From Pterobdella sp. o SKG-2022 (lineage: Eukaryota > Annelida > Clitellata > Hirudinida > Piscicolidae): 64,000 bases of DNA. The position numbers were made by a program, and so were the translations under genes. The notes below the pieces were generated by a model. That model saw nothing but the letters and a program-made list of their open reading frames with translations. It was not told where the DNA came from and did not search any database. Shown here piece after piece: positions 38,144 through 51,790 of the stretch. Position 1 is the first letter of the stretch. The number at the start of each line of letters is the position of its first letter. Where the stretch lies: assembly GCA_964035795.1 (NCBI GenBank), contig OZ038320.1, positions 6,515,164 to 6,579,163 on the forward strand, given 5' to 3'.

Positions 38144-40009
38144 GTTATTATTATTATTAACTTGTTTGACGCTTTTTCTATACAATACTTTAGTTTTCTT
38201 CTCCCACCTTTCCTCCTTCGTTGCATCACTGAAACCACTATCACTATTATTATTGCTATTAGCGTCATTATTTTTATTATTGATGTTACTATTATTTTTA
38301 TTATTATTTCTATTGAATGAGAATGACACAGAAGAAGAGGCAGAGGTATAATCAGACGGACTAGAATGTACACGAGGTAGTTGTTGATTATTTTGCTTTT
38401 GATGTTTATTATTATTTTTTTGTTTATTATTATTGTTTTTTTGTTGTTGGTTCCAATGTTCCCATTTGTTTCCATAAATAACAGATAATGAATTTTTTGT
38501 TTTGTGATTCAAGTAAGGATTATTATTATTATCATTTTTCTTGATATCATCATTATTATTATTATTACTTTTATTATTATTATTATTATCACTTTTATAA
38601 TTTTTATCACCATCACCTACATCACCTTTCCCACTAGACTGATACCGGATGGAACTTCTGTTATAAGTTGCCTCCACGGTTTTTCGTCGCGTGACGTGAC
38701 GTAGTATGACGTAAGAGAAGGCGGGAAAGAGAAGGATGAGGGTGATGGTGTTGATGATGATGATTATCATACACTGTAGAAATAATGAAAATAGTATAGT
38801 TGTTTATTTTTCAAAATTTGATAGTATCTGATAAAGATGGAAAAAGCAAAAAAATTTAAAAAAAAAAAATAAAATTTGTATAAAAACGTTCTAATTAATA
38901 TTACTATCAATATTTCTGATTAACCTGGAGAGAAAAATAAAAGAGGATAGGAAGAGGAACAAAGGCACAGACAAGGAGAGAGGAAGAAAGAATTAGAGAA
39001 TGCGCCAGTGATGATGATAATGATCTTTTCAATGACCCTCCTATTCTATCCTGCTTGTTTTATGGTTTGATTAGGTAAAAAAAATGAATAAAAAAACAAA
39101 AAGAAATCGAAATTAAATTTGAAATATTGAGTAAAAAATACTCAAAAATGATGTCACGCTAAGTTGAGGTGGTGGAAAAATGAATAAGAACTTGGGTGTT
39201 GAGTTTGGTGGTGAATTGGAAACTTTGAAGGAAAACTCATTTATATAAATCAAAATTAATATAAATCAAAAATGGAAATTAAAATGGCCAGGGTAGGGAT
39301 TCGGATCAGTGTTAAGTAAACATTAAGGACATTAAGTGAGCTTTCAGGATTTCGAAAATAAATGAAATCATAAACAAAAAATATCATCATGAACCAATAT
39401 TTTTCTGAATAAATAACAATAAATAAATAAATAAAAAAAACGAAGAAAATCATTGAGAAACTTGACGAATAACGAAAAGTAAAAACCTGGATAAATAGTA
39501 AATATACGAACTGAATTGGATAATCAAAACTTTTAAGATGAAAAAGCGAATGAGTATAAAATGGAAGAGTTGAGTTTAAAATAAAGATTTCGAAAGAAAA
39601 TATTTTTGAAATCACGAAACAAACGGATATTGGTTTAAAAAGTTTCAAAAGGAAACAAACATACTTTTAAATCGAGGGTGAAATAAGCCAAATAAAACAT
39701 ACATGCAATGAAATATAACATGAAAAACAAAAATAATATAACAAAAAAAAAAAATAAAAAATAGAAATAGTAAGAAATAAAACAATAATAAATAACGAAA
39801 ACAATAGACGATCAAAAACTAATCAATCAAAAACAATGCGCTATTATTTTCGACCACCCTTGCGGGCCGCTTTTATAAAAATAACAATAACAAAAACAGC
39901 GACAATAATAATAAAATAAATTACATTATATTATTTTTGTGATTATATATTTTTATTATACTATTGATAAAATTATTTTTATGCAAGTTTTTTATATCAT
40001 CATTATTAA

Positions 40010-40045
<36 letters not shown>

Positions 40046-40190
40046 GATTGCCATTTATAGGTGCATGTTTCAAATAAACAATGAACGTAAACATGCGCCT
40101 TCTTAAACTGCATTACCGGTTAAATTAATAACAATAATAATGAGATTATTAATATTTTTATTTTAAATATTTTTATAATTATTATTATTA

Positions 40191-40224
<34 letters not shown>

Positions 40225-41232
40225 GAGCACTCTGATTCGGCATCTTCAATCAGATGTCAAACCATATAATCCCTTGCGGTTTTGATTTCAATAAAAATAA
40301 AAATAAAAATAACAATAATAACATAAGTAATAACGAAAAAAATAAAAAACATGAAATAAATAAAACTAATTATAGTGTATAATGATAGGAAAGATAAAAC
40401 TGATGAGAATAACAAAAATAATAACGGAAATAACAAACATAGTAGAAATAATAATAAAAATAATAACTATAAAAAAAACATAATAATGATAATAATAGAC
40501 ATAATAACAATGAAAATAATTTGATTGACTCACTTGCTGCCAATGGAGACTAGTAAATATTGTATAAACACAAACTAATATCGGTCATTTTACTATCACT
40601 TTAGTCACATTTATGTTTGTATTGTATTAGTATCCTTAATATGGTTATATTCGATATCAAAAATAACAAAAACGATGATAATAAGAAGATAAATAAGAAT
40701 AATAATTATAAGAATAACAATAAACCTTGAGAGAAAGGGCGCCAACAGACATCACTGCCTCTTGCAGTTGTAGGAGAAGTTCTATGCAGAAGAATAGGGA
40801 GAAGGGAGGTAGGAGCTGGTGATAAAAATCAAAAAAACAATAAAAATAATAAGAAAATAAAAATGAATTAAATAAATAAAAAAAATATTGAAAAAATTGG
40901 TGAGCCTTTAACAATAATTATAATACCAATCATCATCATCATCGTCACCATCATCATCATCATGATAATACCAATATTAATAAATATAATTGTTGTTCCA
41001 ACCTGGCAAGAAACGGAAGTGAGCTTCAGGTTCAAAAGGCAACAAATACCAAAACCTGCAAAAAATCATATTTTTTTACCATCACTCTTAACTATTATTT
41101 TCTGTAAAACTTTTATTATTATTATTATTATTATTATTGTTATTATTATTGTTAGTTAACCTGCTGTAGTGGATAAAACCAGAAGACCAAATCCAACAAG
41201 CATTAATAATATATTGATTATCATGAGGTTTC

Positions 41233-41264
<32 letters not shown>

Positions 41265-41344
41265 GTTTTAAGATTATTTTTTTTACTCATTATAGTTTCA
41301 AATTTTTCATTATCATAAACTACCATCATATCATGTCTAAAATC

Positions 41345-41389
<45 letters not shown>

Positions 41390-41683
41390 GAGAAATTTTC
41401 CAGACAAAGATCTTTCAACAGCGAAGAAAACTAACAGCAACATCTGAAATGCAAGGATAACTAGAAAATTATCATTATTATTAATATCATTATTGTTATG
41501 TTTATTATAATAATTATTATTATTGTTTAATTAGATTGATCCTTGATTTTATTATCAATATAGTAAATATTACTATCATTCTTATTCTTATTACTATTAT
41601 AAATATCATCATTATTAATACTACTAATACTACCACTACTACTACTACTACCACTACTATTACTACTACTATTACTACTACTA

Positions 41684-41717
<34 letters not shown>

Positions 41718-41782
41718 CACTACTACTACTACTATTACTACTACCACTACCACTACTCCTATTACTACTACTACTACTACTA

Positions 41783-41821
<39 letters not shown>

Positions 41822-44800
41822 TTACTACTACTATCTACTCCACCATCATCATGAAAAAGCACCCACCACAAAGACACATACGACCATGAGACGCACAGCA
41901 CTCAGCCCATTAGAGCGCCTCAAGGAGTCGTGCAGTGTTGCTGAAGAAGAGGTGTAGATCTTATCTTTATTATTATTATTCTTATTGTTGTTTTTGTTTT
42001 TATGATTATTATTGTTATTGTTGTTGATTTTATTGAAACGATGTTTTTTCGTTTTTTTGTTTCTGAGGTTATTATTATTACTATTAATATTATAATTTAT
42101 ATTGTTGTTTTTGCTATTTAGATTATTCTTTTTGTCTCTGACTACCACATACTTCTTCACCTCCTTGAGTATCATTATACATATTAATATAATCGTTATT
42201 TACATATGAACATCATTTATTATTTATTTTATCGAAATTAAACTTTATAAACAAATAAATTATAAAAATTAAACAATAAAATTACAACACTAAACAATAA
42301 AATAAAGAATGACTATTGTTCTTAACACAATATAACTATTATTATTTTTATTCTTAATATTATTATGGCATCATCATCACGACCACCTCCTGAAACTTCC
42401 TTTCCCACAAGTGCACAACTTGTGATGCGATGCTTTCGTTCCATCGGATCCCTTTCTGTTAACAATAGCAACAATAACATTAATAATTATATTATATTAT
42501 TAGTAGTAGTACTAATAGTAGTATCAAAATTTATATCACCATTAATATTATTAATATCATTATTAATATTACAACTTTTATTATTATTATTATTATTATT
42601 AAATTATTACTATTATTATTATTATTATTATTACATTATTACTATTATTATCATCATCATCAAGACCACCTGCAGCATGTCTTCCTTGTAGGCGTGGTAC
42701 ATGGTCTTCTCTCCCAACACGTGGATGATGCTCCTTAAGGCTTGAGCCCTGATCATAACAAAAATAATGAAAATTATTAAGATCATGATATTATTTTTAT
42801 TTATTTATGTTGTTACTGAATTATTTTTGATATTGATAAGATAATTGAACTTAATATATTCATGAAGAAAGATTGATAATGATATTAAAACGAAGACTGA
42901 ATATGAATGGGAGCGTTTATTTTCAAAATGCTTTTTTAAGGCTCAACAATGCCTTTCGAGAGCGCGACAACTTTTATTAATGCTTTTTGAATTAATTTTA
43001 TGAAAAATTTTTATACTTTTTGGGAAATCATATTCATAATAAAAATAATTTTTGGAAAAAAAAATAAAATCATAAAGATGAAATTGAAGATGGTGCTGAA
43101 AAACAAATAATTATGAAAATAACAGTAGTAATAATGATCATAATACTACTAATAATGATCATAATACTACTAATAATGATCATAATACTACTAATAATGA
43201 TCATAATACTACTAATAATGATCATAATACTACTAATAATGATCATAATACTACTAATAATGATCATAATACTACTAATAATGATCATAATACTACTAAT
43301 AATGATCATAATACTACTAATAATGATCATAATACTACTAATAATGATCATAATACTACTAATAATGATCATAATACTACTAATAATGATCATAATACTA
43401 CAAATAATGATCATAATACTACTAATAATTATCATAATACTACTAATAATGATCATAATACTACAAATAATGATCATAATACTACTAATAATTATCATAA
43501 TACTACTAATAATGATCATAATACTACTAATAATGATCATAATACTACAAATAATGATCATAATACTACTAATAATGATCATAATACTACTAATAATGAT
43601 CATAATACTACAAATAATGATCATAATACTACTAATAATGATCATAATACTACTAATAATGATCATAATACTACTAATAATGATCATAATACTACTAATA
43701 ATTATCATAATACTACTAATAATGATCATAATACTACTAATAATGATCATAATACTACTAATAATGATCATAATAATACTAATAATTATCATAATACTAC
43801 TAATAATAATAATATTAAGAATAATAATGATAATAATAAAAATCGTCATCATAACCGCAATGAAAAAAAGGAATAAAAATAAAACTCAACTAAATAAAAG
43901 ATAAGGCATTATTTCAATTGGGAGTAAATTAGTTGAAGTGCATTATTAGAACTTTCCCATGCCTGAGGCCTAATTGAGTTGATTAATATTATTGGTATTT
44001 TTTATTATTTCAATTATTTATTATTATTATTAATTTTATTAAACTTTTTATTATTAATAATATTCTTTAGTAATTATTTTTATTTTTTTAGTATTATTCA
44101 ATTATTATTTTTTTTTGATAATATATTTATTGTAGTCCCCATTATTATCTCTATTATTAAATTACTCATGTATTTTAAACTAAAATTGTTACAAGTACTA
44201 ACGTAATATTACTTAGGTCAATCAGTTATCACCAAATAATTGAATAATTTATATATTTATTTCTTGAGGTGAAAAAAGTTTTTTTATAGAATCATTTATG
44301 AATTCGAAAAACTGCTATAATTGAACTTACGAACAAACATTCATAACACACTCAGGTACACAAACAAAAATATATACCCAAAAACAAAAAAAAACACCCA
44401 CAGACACACACAAAAACACCCATAGACACAAACAAACACACCCACACACACACAAACACACCCACAGACACACAAACACACCCACAGACACACAAACACA
44501 CATCTATCATTCAGACCACACTAGAGAAACATTTCTCATATAGACTTCGCCTGCATAAAGTACTTTATTTTTTTTTTGCTTTTATCTTATTATTGTTATT
44601 AATACTATTATTATCAGAAACATTGTTTTATTTTTATTATTGTTTTTAATCTTCATTTTACTTATTTTCCATATTATTTTCATTCTATATTTTTCATTTT
44701 TATAATAATCAATGGCCATTAGTGATGTAAATATATCAAAAAGTTATTTTTTTGAATCGTTTGATATTGTTTCCCACTAAAAGAGAATTCTCTTCCATAA

Positions 44801-47800
44801 ATAACAGATGTAACAAAACAAATCAAAAAGCACGATTATTGTTCTTCTTATTATTATTCTTTTTATCTTTTATTATTAGTAATATTATTTCATTGTTCGT
44901 ATCATGTCTTTTGTTGTTTCTATTGTCTTTTAATTTTTATTATTTTTTTATTGATGTAAATAGGCGGGTTACCAGCGAACAAATATTTGAACTAATACAT
45001 AAATAAATATTATCAAAATAGTATAAACACCAAAATAAACTGTTGATTAATACATTATCAATAAAAACAATAATTCTATTAAAAACAACAACGATAAAAA
45101 TAAATTACATTATATCATAATAAAAACGTATAATAATCAAAAAAAAAAACAATCAAATGCTATAAAATAAGCCACCCATATCCATGAATCTGATCTTATC
45201 GTGAGAATAATTAAAAATAATAGTAATAATAATTATTATTATTACTGGCGTAAATAACTTTTTAAATGATATAAAAACCAGCTTCGTAGTGGGTTTATTT
45301 AAGAAAAGTGCTGGAAAGGAGTCTAGAAAACTAGATCTTGGTCACTCTAGGCTTTTGAGAAAAGCTCGGTACTAAATCCATAACCAGCTTAGTCGTGGAA
45401 AATAGCAATAATAATAATATTAATAAGGATAATAATATGAAGAATAGGAAGAAAATGAGAATAATTAAAAATAATTATAACTACACACATTCTTAAATTG
45501 AATTCGATGAAAAAACACAGCGGTTAATATCGTTATTAAGAATCACGTTATGCGTAAACTTACATCAAAAAGTCCTTGGGTAATTGCTATTGCATTCAAT
45601 TTTGGAAAATAAATATTTTTCAATTTTTAAGCATTATCATCATCATCATCACCAACATCGCCATCATCACTTTCACCAACATCATCGTTCTTCATTTTTA
45701 TAGTTCCATCTTTATTGGATGAGACAAAAATATAATGCAAGTGAAACCCTGAGAACTTTTGATATTATCCATCTATCATAATAAGATAACTGAAGATGAT
45801 ATATGACAGATATTAAAAGTTTAGTATTTTTAATATACCGCCTTAATTTTTCGTTTCAGCCTCACTACTCATGTCGTGTATTGTATATACGAGGCTGGTA
45901 CTTTAGTATATTGAGCTTTTAATATACGTACACTGTTTATTTTTGTCTATTTATCAATACTTACCTTTATTTATGAGTATTTACATTTAGGTCAACATTT
46001 ATTCCTAAACACACAAAGATGTGGGATAAGTGTGTGTTGAAGTGATTCACAAGATATTTGTGCATTTCACCATAACACATTTTATGGGTTTGAGGTGCAC
46101 CCAACTAGTGGTGAGAAGAGTTTCAAAAGCACTTTTAACTATGAGTGGGCTGTGAGAAGAAAAAAGAAGAAAAATACAAGTTCTATATTTGATAATGTGA
46201 ATTTAACTTACGGAAAGCTTCGTGTTGTTATTCAGTCAATAAAAGTGTCTGATTCGAATCATTAATATATTTAAAATAAAAATACATGTGATAAAATAAA
46301 AAAAATCGTATATATACGCACACAAAAACACACGTACACAAGTAACTTACATATATACACATTCACTCACACTAACATGCACACACGCACATACACAAAA
46401 TGGCATGGTAGTTAAGTGTTATTATGTAGCTCAGTGTGGCTACATGTGCGGTCTGTAAGTTCAATAATAAAAATAATAATAACAATAAAAACAACGAAAA
46501 CAATAATAAGAAATAACAAAAATAAACACAAAAAATAAAACAATATTTATATCGATAATAAACCTAAACATAATAAGAAAAATAAATGAATACAAAACTA
46601 TGGTATGAAAACTCTAATGGTTTTAATAGCTTGAAAAGACTCCATAGTTTATTCATCATAAGAGCTGATTTTTGATTCAGAACTTTTTATAATAACTCCA
46701 TTCTCCATCATTAAAGACTGGAAACATAAAAACAATGTAAACTATTCAGTGTAATATCAATAACCTAGACCAGCTGCTGTCAACCGCCGTTAATGGGGCA
46801 TGTACAGAAGTAAAATCTAATTAGAATAATAATAATAATAATAATAATTGTTTCCATTTTTTTTTTAATTTATGAATCTTATTATCAATCACCATCAATA
46901 CCACAATAATTGCATAATAATAATATAAGGACGTGAGAATTTGATTTCAAAGGGGAATTACGCGAAATTTGGAGCAATAAGGTTATTTAAAAATGATAAT
47001 ATCAATCATGAATTAAAAAATCACATGGTTATTGGTCATACTACCATCATCATGTTTATCATTTTCTGATTGATATGAATAGAAAAACTAATATACTATT
47101 TTTATTATTGTTTATCAAAGACGCTCCTCTTTTATACTTACCACCACCCCCATGACTAACGTTATTTAGGCATAGTAAGCGTCATCATTATTATATACAC
47201 ATTCAACCTTCTCCCTCTCCCTCTCCCTCTCCCTCACCCACCTGACAACCCTGCCCCCATCGTCCACCTCGACTCCACCCAGTATCCAATCTCTCCACCA
47301 ATGAGTGTGCTTGTCTGAGTAGGCGTGGCATCCGTCCTTGAAGACTTGTCCTAGGTCAGGAGGCTGGAGGTTTGGGGGTGTTTTAGGTTCGATAAAAAAA
47401 TTGCTAATTTCATTATCAAATAACTTTGTTCTATCAAAATTATTTTCCACATCACATTTTGATTTTCGTATTTGAAAAATAAAAAAAATAAAAAGCAAGG
47501 TATCTTATTAGTAAGAGCTAGCGTCATTATTATCACTATTTTTTTATCATTATTATCAGTATTTTTAGTACTATTTTAGTTTCACCACTACCACTGACCT
47601 TCTTACTCCTTTTGTTGGGAGCAGTGGCGGGACATTGGGGGTCATAAGGGTTCAAACATGGCTTCGTCTGATAGGCTGTCGTAATGCTCGCCTGTGTGTA
47701 TGTATGTATGAATGTATATGTGTGTGCATCTTTGTGTGTATGGGTTTTTAATGCTTATTAAATATATTTGTATACTTATTTTGACGAATATAAGCGTTTA

Positions 47801-50800
47801 TTTATATTTACTCCCACACACACGTACATGTAAAAGTACCTATCATTAATCATACACACATAGACATGCATGTGAACAAATTTTTAGGAATGTGATGATG
47901 AATAAGTATTACACGTTACATATGGTGTTACGGAGTCAGTGCGTTGTGTGGTTTGTGTTAAGGCTTTTTATGTAGTTTTTAGCCTTTATTATGGGTTTTT
48001 CATTATTTTTTTGGTTTTGTTTTCAAGTAATCTATTCTTTTACTCTTTATCATTTTTGGTTATTTTTTTTTATTTTTTAACAATTTTTTTCATTTCATTT
48101 TTAAAAATCCCGTTTAAATTTTTTATATTTACTTGATATGTTTTAAAAAATTTTATAAAAATAATACTTTGTTAAATTTCTCATTGATGTTACGCGGCAA
48201 AAAAATTTCGATTTTTTTATCAAATACTGAAACATAAACTCTTGTATTTTTTTGTCTACATTCATCTTTCATCCCAAAGATCCTTTCATCTCTGCCACAC
48301 ACGAACTCATCAAAGATCAAAAGGTTTTTTGTATTTAAAAACCTATTATGCAATTTTTATCTTTTGACTTACTCAAATCTATTTTTCATATATTGACTCA
48401 TCAATTTTTATTTTCTCTCATTTAAAACTTTTTACTAACTTCAAAACCACTTCAAGCCATTCATCTTTGGTTTTTATTAAACCCTTTTTCACTAGTTCCC
48501 CTAAAACCATAATACTTTCCATCCCACCCTCAATCACCCCCAATAACCCAACACAATCATAGTACTAAAAACCCTTTATTCCCTCTATCCATCTTAAACT
48601 AACCATTATCTATTCCTACCACTAGTCTATCCATTTTCATTAAGCAATAACCTTCTATTCTACCCCCCTCCACCCCACCCATTCATTCATACCTTAGTGT
48701 GCCCATAACTACCAATACCCATCTTCCCATCCTACCCACCCTTCCACCCCTCCTTTTTTCACCCACCCTCTTAAGCCCATCAAGATATTGTTTGGTAGCC
48801 ACAGGGCTGTTGGGAAGGTGCTGCATGGGGTTCAGATCACTCCAAGATAACTTCTTTGTGGGACTGTAAGAAGATGTGTGTGAAAGAGATAAAGTGGATG
48901 TCAAAAAATTAAGCGAAAAGAACGAATGTGGAATAAAAACAGTGGATGTGTAGTTGTGAAGTTGGTGAATATACTTTTAAAATGGTTTATGTCGGAATCA
49001 GATTGGTTGTAAGAGATGGATAATAAGATTGTATTGAAAGATTAAAAAAAGATGGATTGTTTTAAATGAGTTGATTGAGATGAATATTTGTTAAATAAAT
49101 TTGACAATGCATATGGATGAAAATTGATTGGAAGTACTCTCAAGTGGAAGAATGTTAATTGAGAGGTGGGCACATTAAAGGTTGATGAAAAAGCTGTAGA
49201 TTTTTTGATGAAAACAAATAAACCAAACAAACATACACACACAATCACACATACTTAAGGTGCACAGGGGGCTGGTGCATGAGCAAATGGGATCCCTCCC
49301 AGAAGCAATCCAGAGGAGAGATTATGAAGCAGGCTTGTAACTGCTGTTAAGGGGGTTATTATTTCTATTATTAAAATATTATTTTATTGTTTTTTCATTA
49401 CTATTATTCTATTTAGCTTTTCTATTATTGTTATTGTTTCTTATTGTTATTGCTATCATTATTGTTTTATTATTAATATTATGGTAAACTTTATTATTCA
49501 GTTGTATCATAAGATAATAATCTTGATCATTAATATTATTATTATGAGTTTTATTACTATTACTTTTATTTATGATAATTTTATTATTATTCACATTATT
49601 ATTGACCTGGATAGGACCATGGTAGTTCTCTTGATAGGATGCCAAACTCAAAGCATGACACACATCTATGAACTTCCATTTGCTATAACAATAACAAAAA
49701 TGATAGTAACAATAATAATAATATTGAAAAAAATTAAAAACAATGGCACTTATTATAAAAACAACAACAATAATGCTAAAATTAATAATAATAATAATAA
49801 TAATAATGATAATAATAATAATGATAAGAAAAATAAACGTACACGTGATGGACTTCTAGAGTGAAAGAGATGGCAGCTTTGAGCACTCTCAAATGCTCTA
49901 ACAAGCTATCCACTGTTAATACACCCTTGTTATTATTGCTATCATTATCATTACTGTTGTTATTTCCATTGTTGTTGTTATTATTATTTTTTTTATTATT
50001 ATTATGGTTGTTTTTATTGTTATAACCATTATTATTATCATTTTTTATATATTCTTGATTATTATTATCATAATTATAATTACCATCCTTTTCATATCTA
50101 CTATCATCATCACCATCATATACATTATCATTATAGGCATCTTTGGCATAGTAATCTATGGCATCATCTTGGTACAGTTTATCATCATTACCATCCAAGA
50201 AATAATAGCTGTTTATTTCTTCAACTTCATCCTCATTATTATTCTTTTTGATATTTTTATTATTACTTCGATAAGTTCTTATATTAATAAAATTATCATT
50301 ATTAATGTTATTTTTACTATTCATATCATAATTTTCATTCTTATTATTTCTATTATTATTGTTGTTATTTTTATCGACAGCCACCTGGATAACCACTTCA
50401 TTCAATACTCCTCTATTTTCCCCCAGGTTTTTTATTACCATTTCTTGCTCTTGTCTCAGTCTTGACCCTCCTTTCAAATAATGGCAATAATAATAATAAC
50501 AGTTAAAATAATAACAAAAATATGATAAAAACAATAATAATATAAGAAAATATACAATAAAACCATATTAACACTAACCATCAACCCAAAGTTTCTCTAT
50601 GTCACTTTCCCATGGTATGTTCTTTAGAGGAAGACAACACAAACATAAGGCGAGGATGGTGATGAAGATGATGATGTTGTGGTAGGTAGTAATGATTCCA
50701 CCAAGGTTTTGATAATAATCTTGGATCTTTGTTCGAATCTGTAAAACTTTCTTGTTGCCTTTGGCTTTGCCCTATGGTGATAAAAACATTGATACCTTGA

Positions 50801-51790
50801 ATAAAACACTGATGATAATAATAGTAATAGTAGCAATAATAATGATTTTCACAAAAAATAATTACAGTAATTATATAAATAAAATAACAAGTATCCTAAT
50901 TAAAAAAATAATTGCAATTAAAATTGGAAAAATTCTTAGTCAATGTTTTGATTATTTGATTATATTATTACCACATCCTATTAAATTCATGGAAGCTTTT
51001 TTCATCATCTAAAACAGTGATACATCAGTCCAAAATGATGCTCAATGTTGTATGGAATACCTTATAACTGAATGTATTTATACAAATTAAACTTGTGATC
51101 TGTTTGGCTTACATATAAACTTTGATTGTTTTTAAATAAGCTAATTTGTTAATTAATTTTTATTTCAGTTTATAATTTAGTTTTTTATTGATGCAAATTA
51201 GTGGTTTTCATGAATAACTGGGAATAAATTGTATATTTTTTTTGTGAGCTACTCTAGCTAGACACTTGCCTAAGGGAAATTTAGAATATAATGAAAAAAT
51301 ATTTGATGGCCATTTATTAAATGAAAATTTAAGATCAAACTTTCAATAAAAAGTTCATGATAGTTTGAAAATTGAGCTTCAAAATATACACTACTGACTT
51401 ATTTACTTCACACCCAGCTGAAGATAAACTTGAAATAAACTAAAACCTTTCCATGAAAACATTTAGATGAAATGAAAGGATAAGTTGTGTGAAAAAAATT
51501 AAGATTGTGCAAGAAAGATAAAAAAAATATTTTTTAAATAGAATAAAAGTTTTTAAGATATTTTCAGTTTATGTAATTTTACTAAAATTTGTTGAGTTTG
51601 TTTAAAGTTTGAACACACCAACCTTCTTGACGAGAGCCAGAGCTGTCCAAGCATCCACATAACTTGTTCTGGTCTGCAAATCACTAAATTCTTTTTTTAT
51701 TTCCTTCAAGTCCTCCTCGTCTGCTGAGCAGACATTTATGGCAGAATGTTCACTCGGTCCCACGGGAATGGACTTCAAAATCACCGCCAT
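32587..51790 (-). CDS. PTCH: Patched-like 12-TM sterol-sensing-domain protein (complete, 27 exons)
   Basis: Exons in gene order: 51790-51623, 50771-50579, 50470-49843, 49682-49607, 49340-49255, 48863-48767, 47691-47599, 47363-47242, 42748-42670, 42455-42387, 42163-41882, 41443-41161, 41055-41003, 40815-40726, 39050-38925, 38773-38009, 37803-37630, 37499-37355, 37244-37105, 36691-36584, 36369-36309, 36201-36113, 35920-35729, 35287-35132, 34893-34751, 34171-34060, 33633-32587; about 1,858 aa, all phases closing. Patched signatures: RTSYVDAWTALALVKKGKA, KLWVDGG, PLDCFWEGS, PCLNPYDPQCPATAPNK, QGRIIKNGW, WATKRLVSEGIVNPASFY, FYEQYLHT. It should be a Hedgehog receptor or sterol transporter at the plasma membrane. 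Odd: TM4 normally has GVGVDD but reads FFCIEL (Glu755, Leu756); TM10 normally has GIGVEF but reads VSFCHF (His1418). Asn/Asp-rich inserts lie at 155-302, before TM2, between TM2 and TM3, and in the central loop. The exon 5 acceptor is CAGCAG (49343 or 49340). Confidence 0.94.
33757..34009. repeat. 50-bp pyrimidine/purine-biased minisatellite, about 5 copies
   Basis: The plus strand repeats AACCTCATCAACTACCCCC every 50-53 bases, with CCATCAACCATCCCACC between. It fills most of the last Patched-like intron (33634-34059), where the transcript would be G/A-rich. Confidence 0.85.
41620..41835. repeat. (ACT)n imperfect microsatellite in Patched-like intron
   Basis: About 70 ACT/ATT/ACC triplets lie between exons 41882 and 41443. 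They create long single-amino-acid frames (Val, Ser, Thr) on both strands that are not genes. Confidence 0.9.
43129..43806. repeat. 21-bp minisatellite, about 32 copies
   Basis: The unit is seven triplets long and contains the palindrome TGATCA followed by AATACTACT. Copies are nearly identical; two variant positions (GAT to TAT, last ACT to ACA) recur in a higher-order pattern. It lies in the 4.5-kb Patched-like intron 42749-47241. Because 21 is a multiple of 3, frames of about 260 codons stay open on both strands. Confidence 0.95.
43980..47241. other. Remainder of the largest Patched-like intron
   Basis: ATT runs, a CACACAGACACA-type repeat block at 44340-44510, a (TCA/ATC) patch near 45630-45690, and half of a MITE-like element near 46180-46250. 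No exon joins in phase between 47242 and 42748. Confidence 0.5.
47195..47236. repeat. (CCCTCT)n short tandem repeat at splice donor side
   Basis: Five or so TCCCTC units sit directly after the donor of the exon ending at 47242, giving a GA-rich intron start on the transcript. Confidence 0.8.

Noticed and set aside
38760..39050. Alternative reading frame of the exon before Patched-like TM6 beginning at the AAAAG acceptor
   Set aside because: The acceptor at 39051-39052 gives a 42-codon exon that aligns residue for residue with Patched; the alternative frame does not continue in phase.
41520..41901. Poly-Val, poly-Ser and poly-Thr frames on both strands
   Set aside because: They are three readings of an imperfect ACT/AGT microsatellite.
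43070..43904. Two 260-codon frames, one on each strand, made of 7-residue repeats
   Set aside because: Both are produced by the 21-bp minisatellite inside a Patched-like intron.
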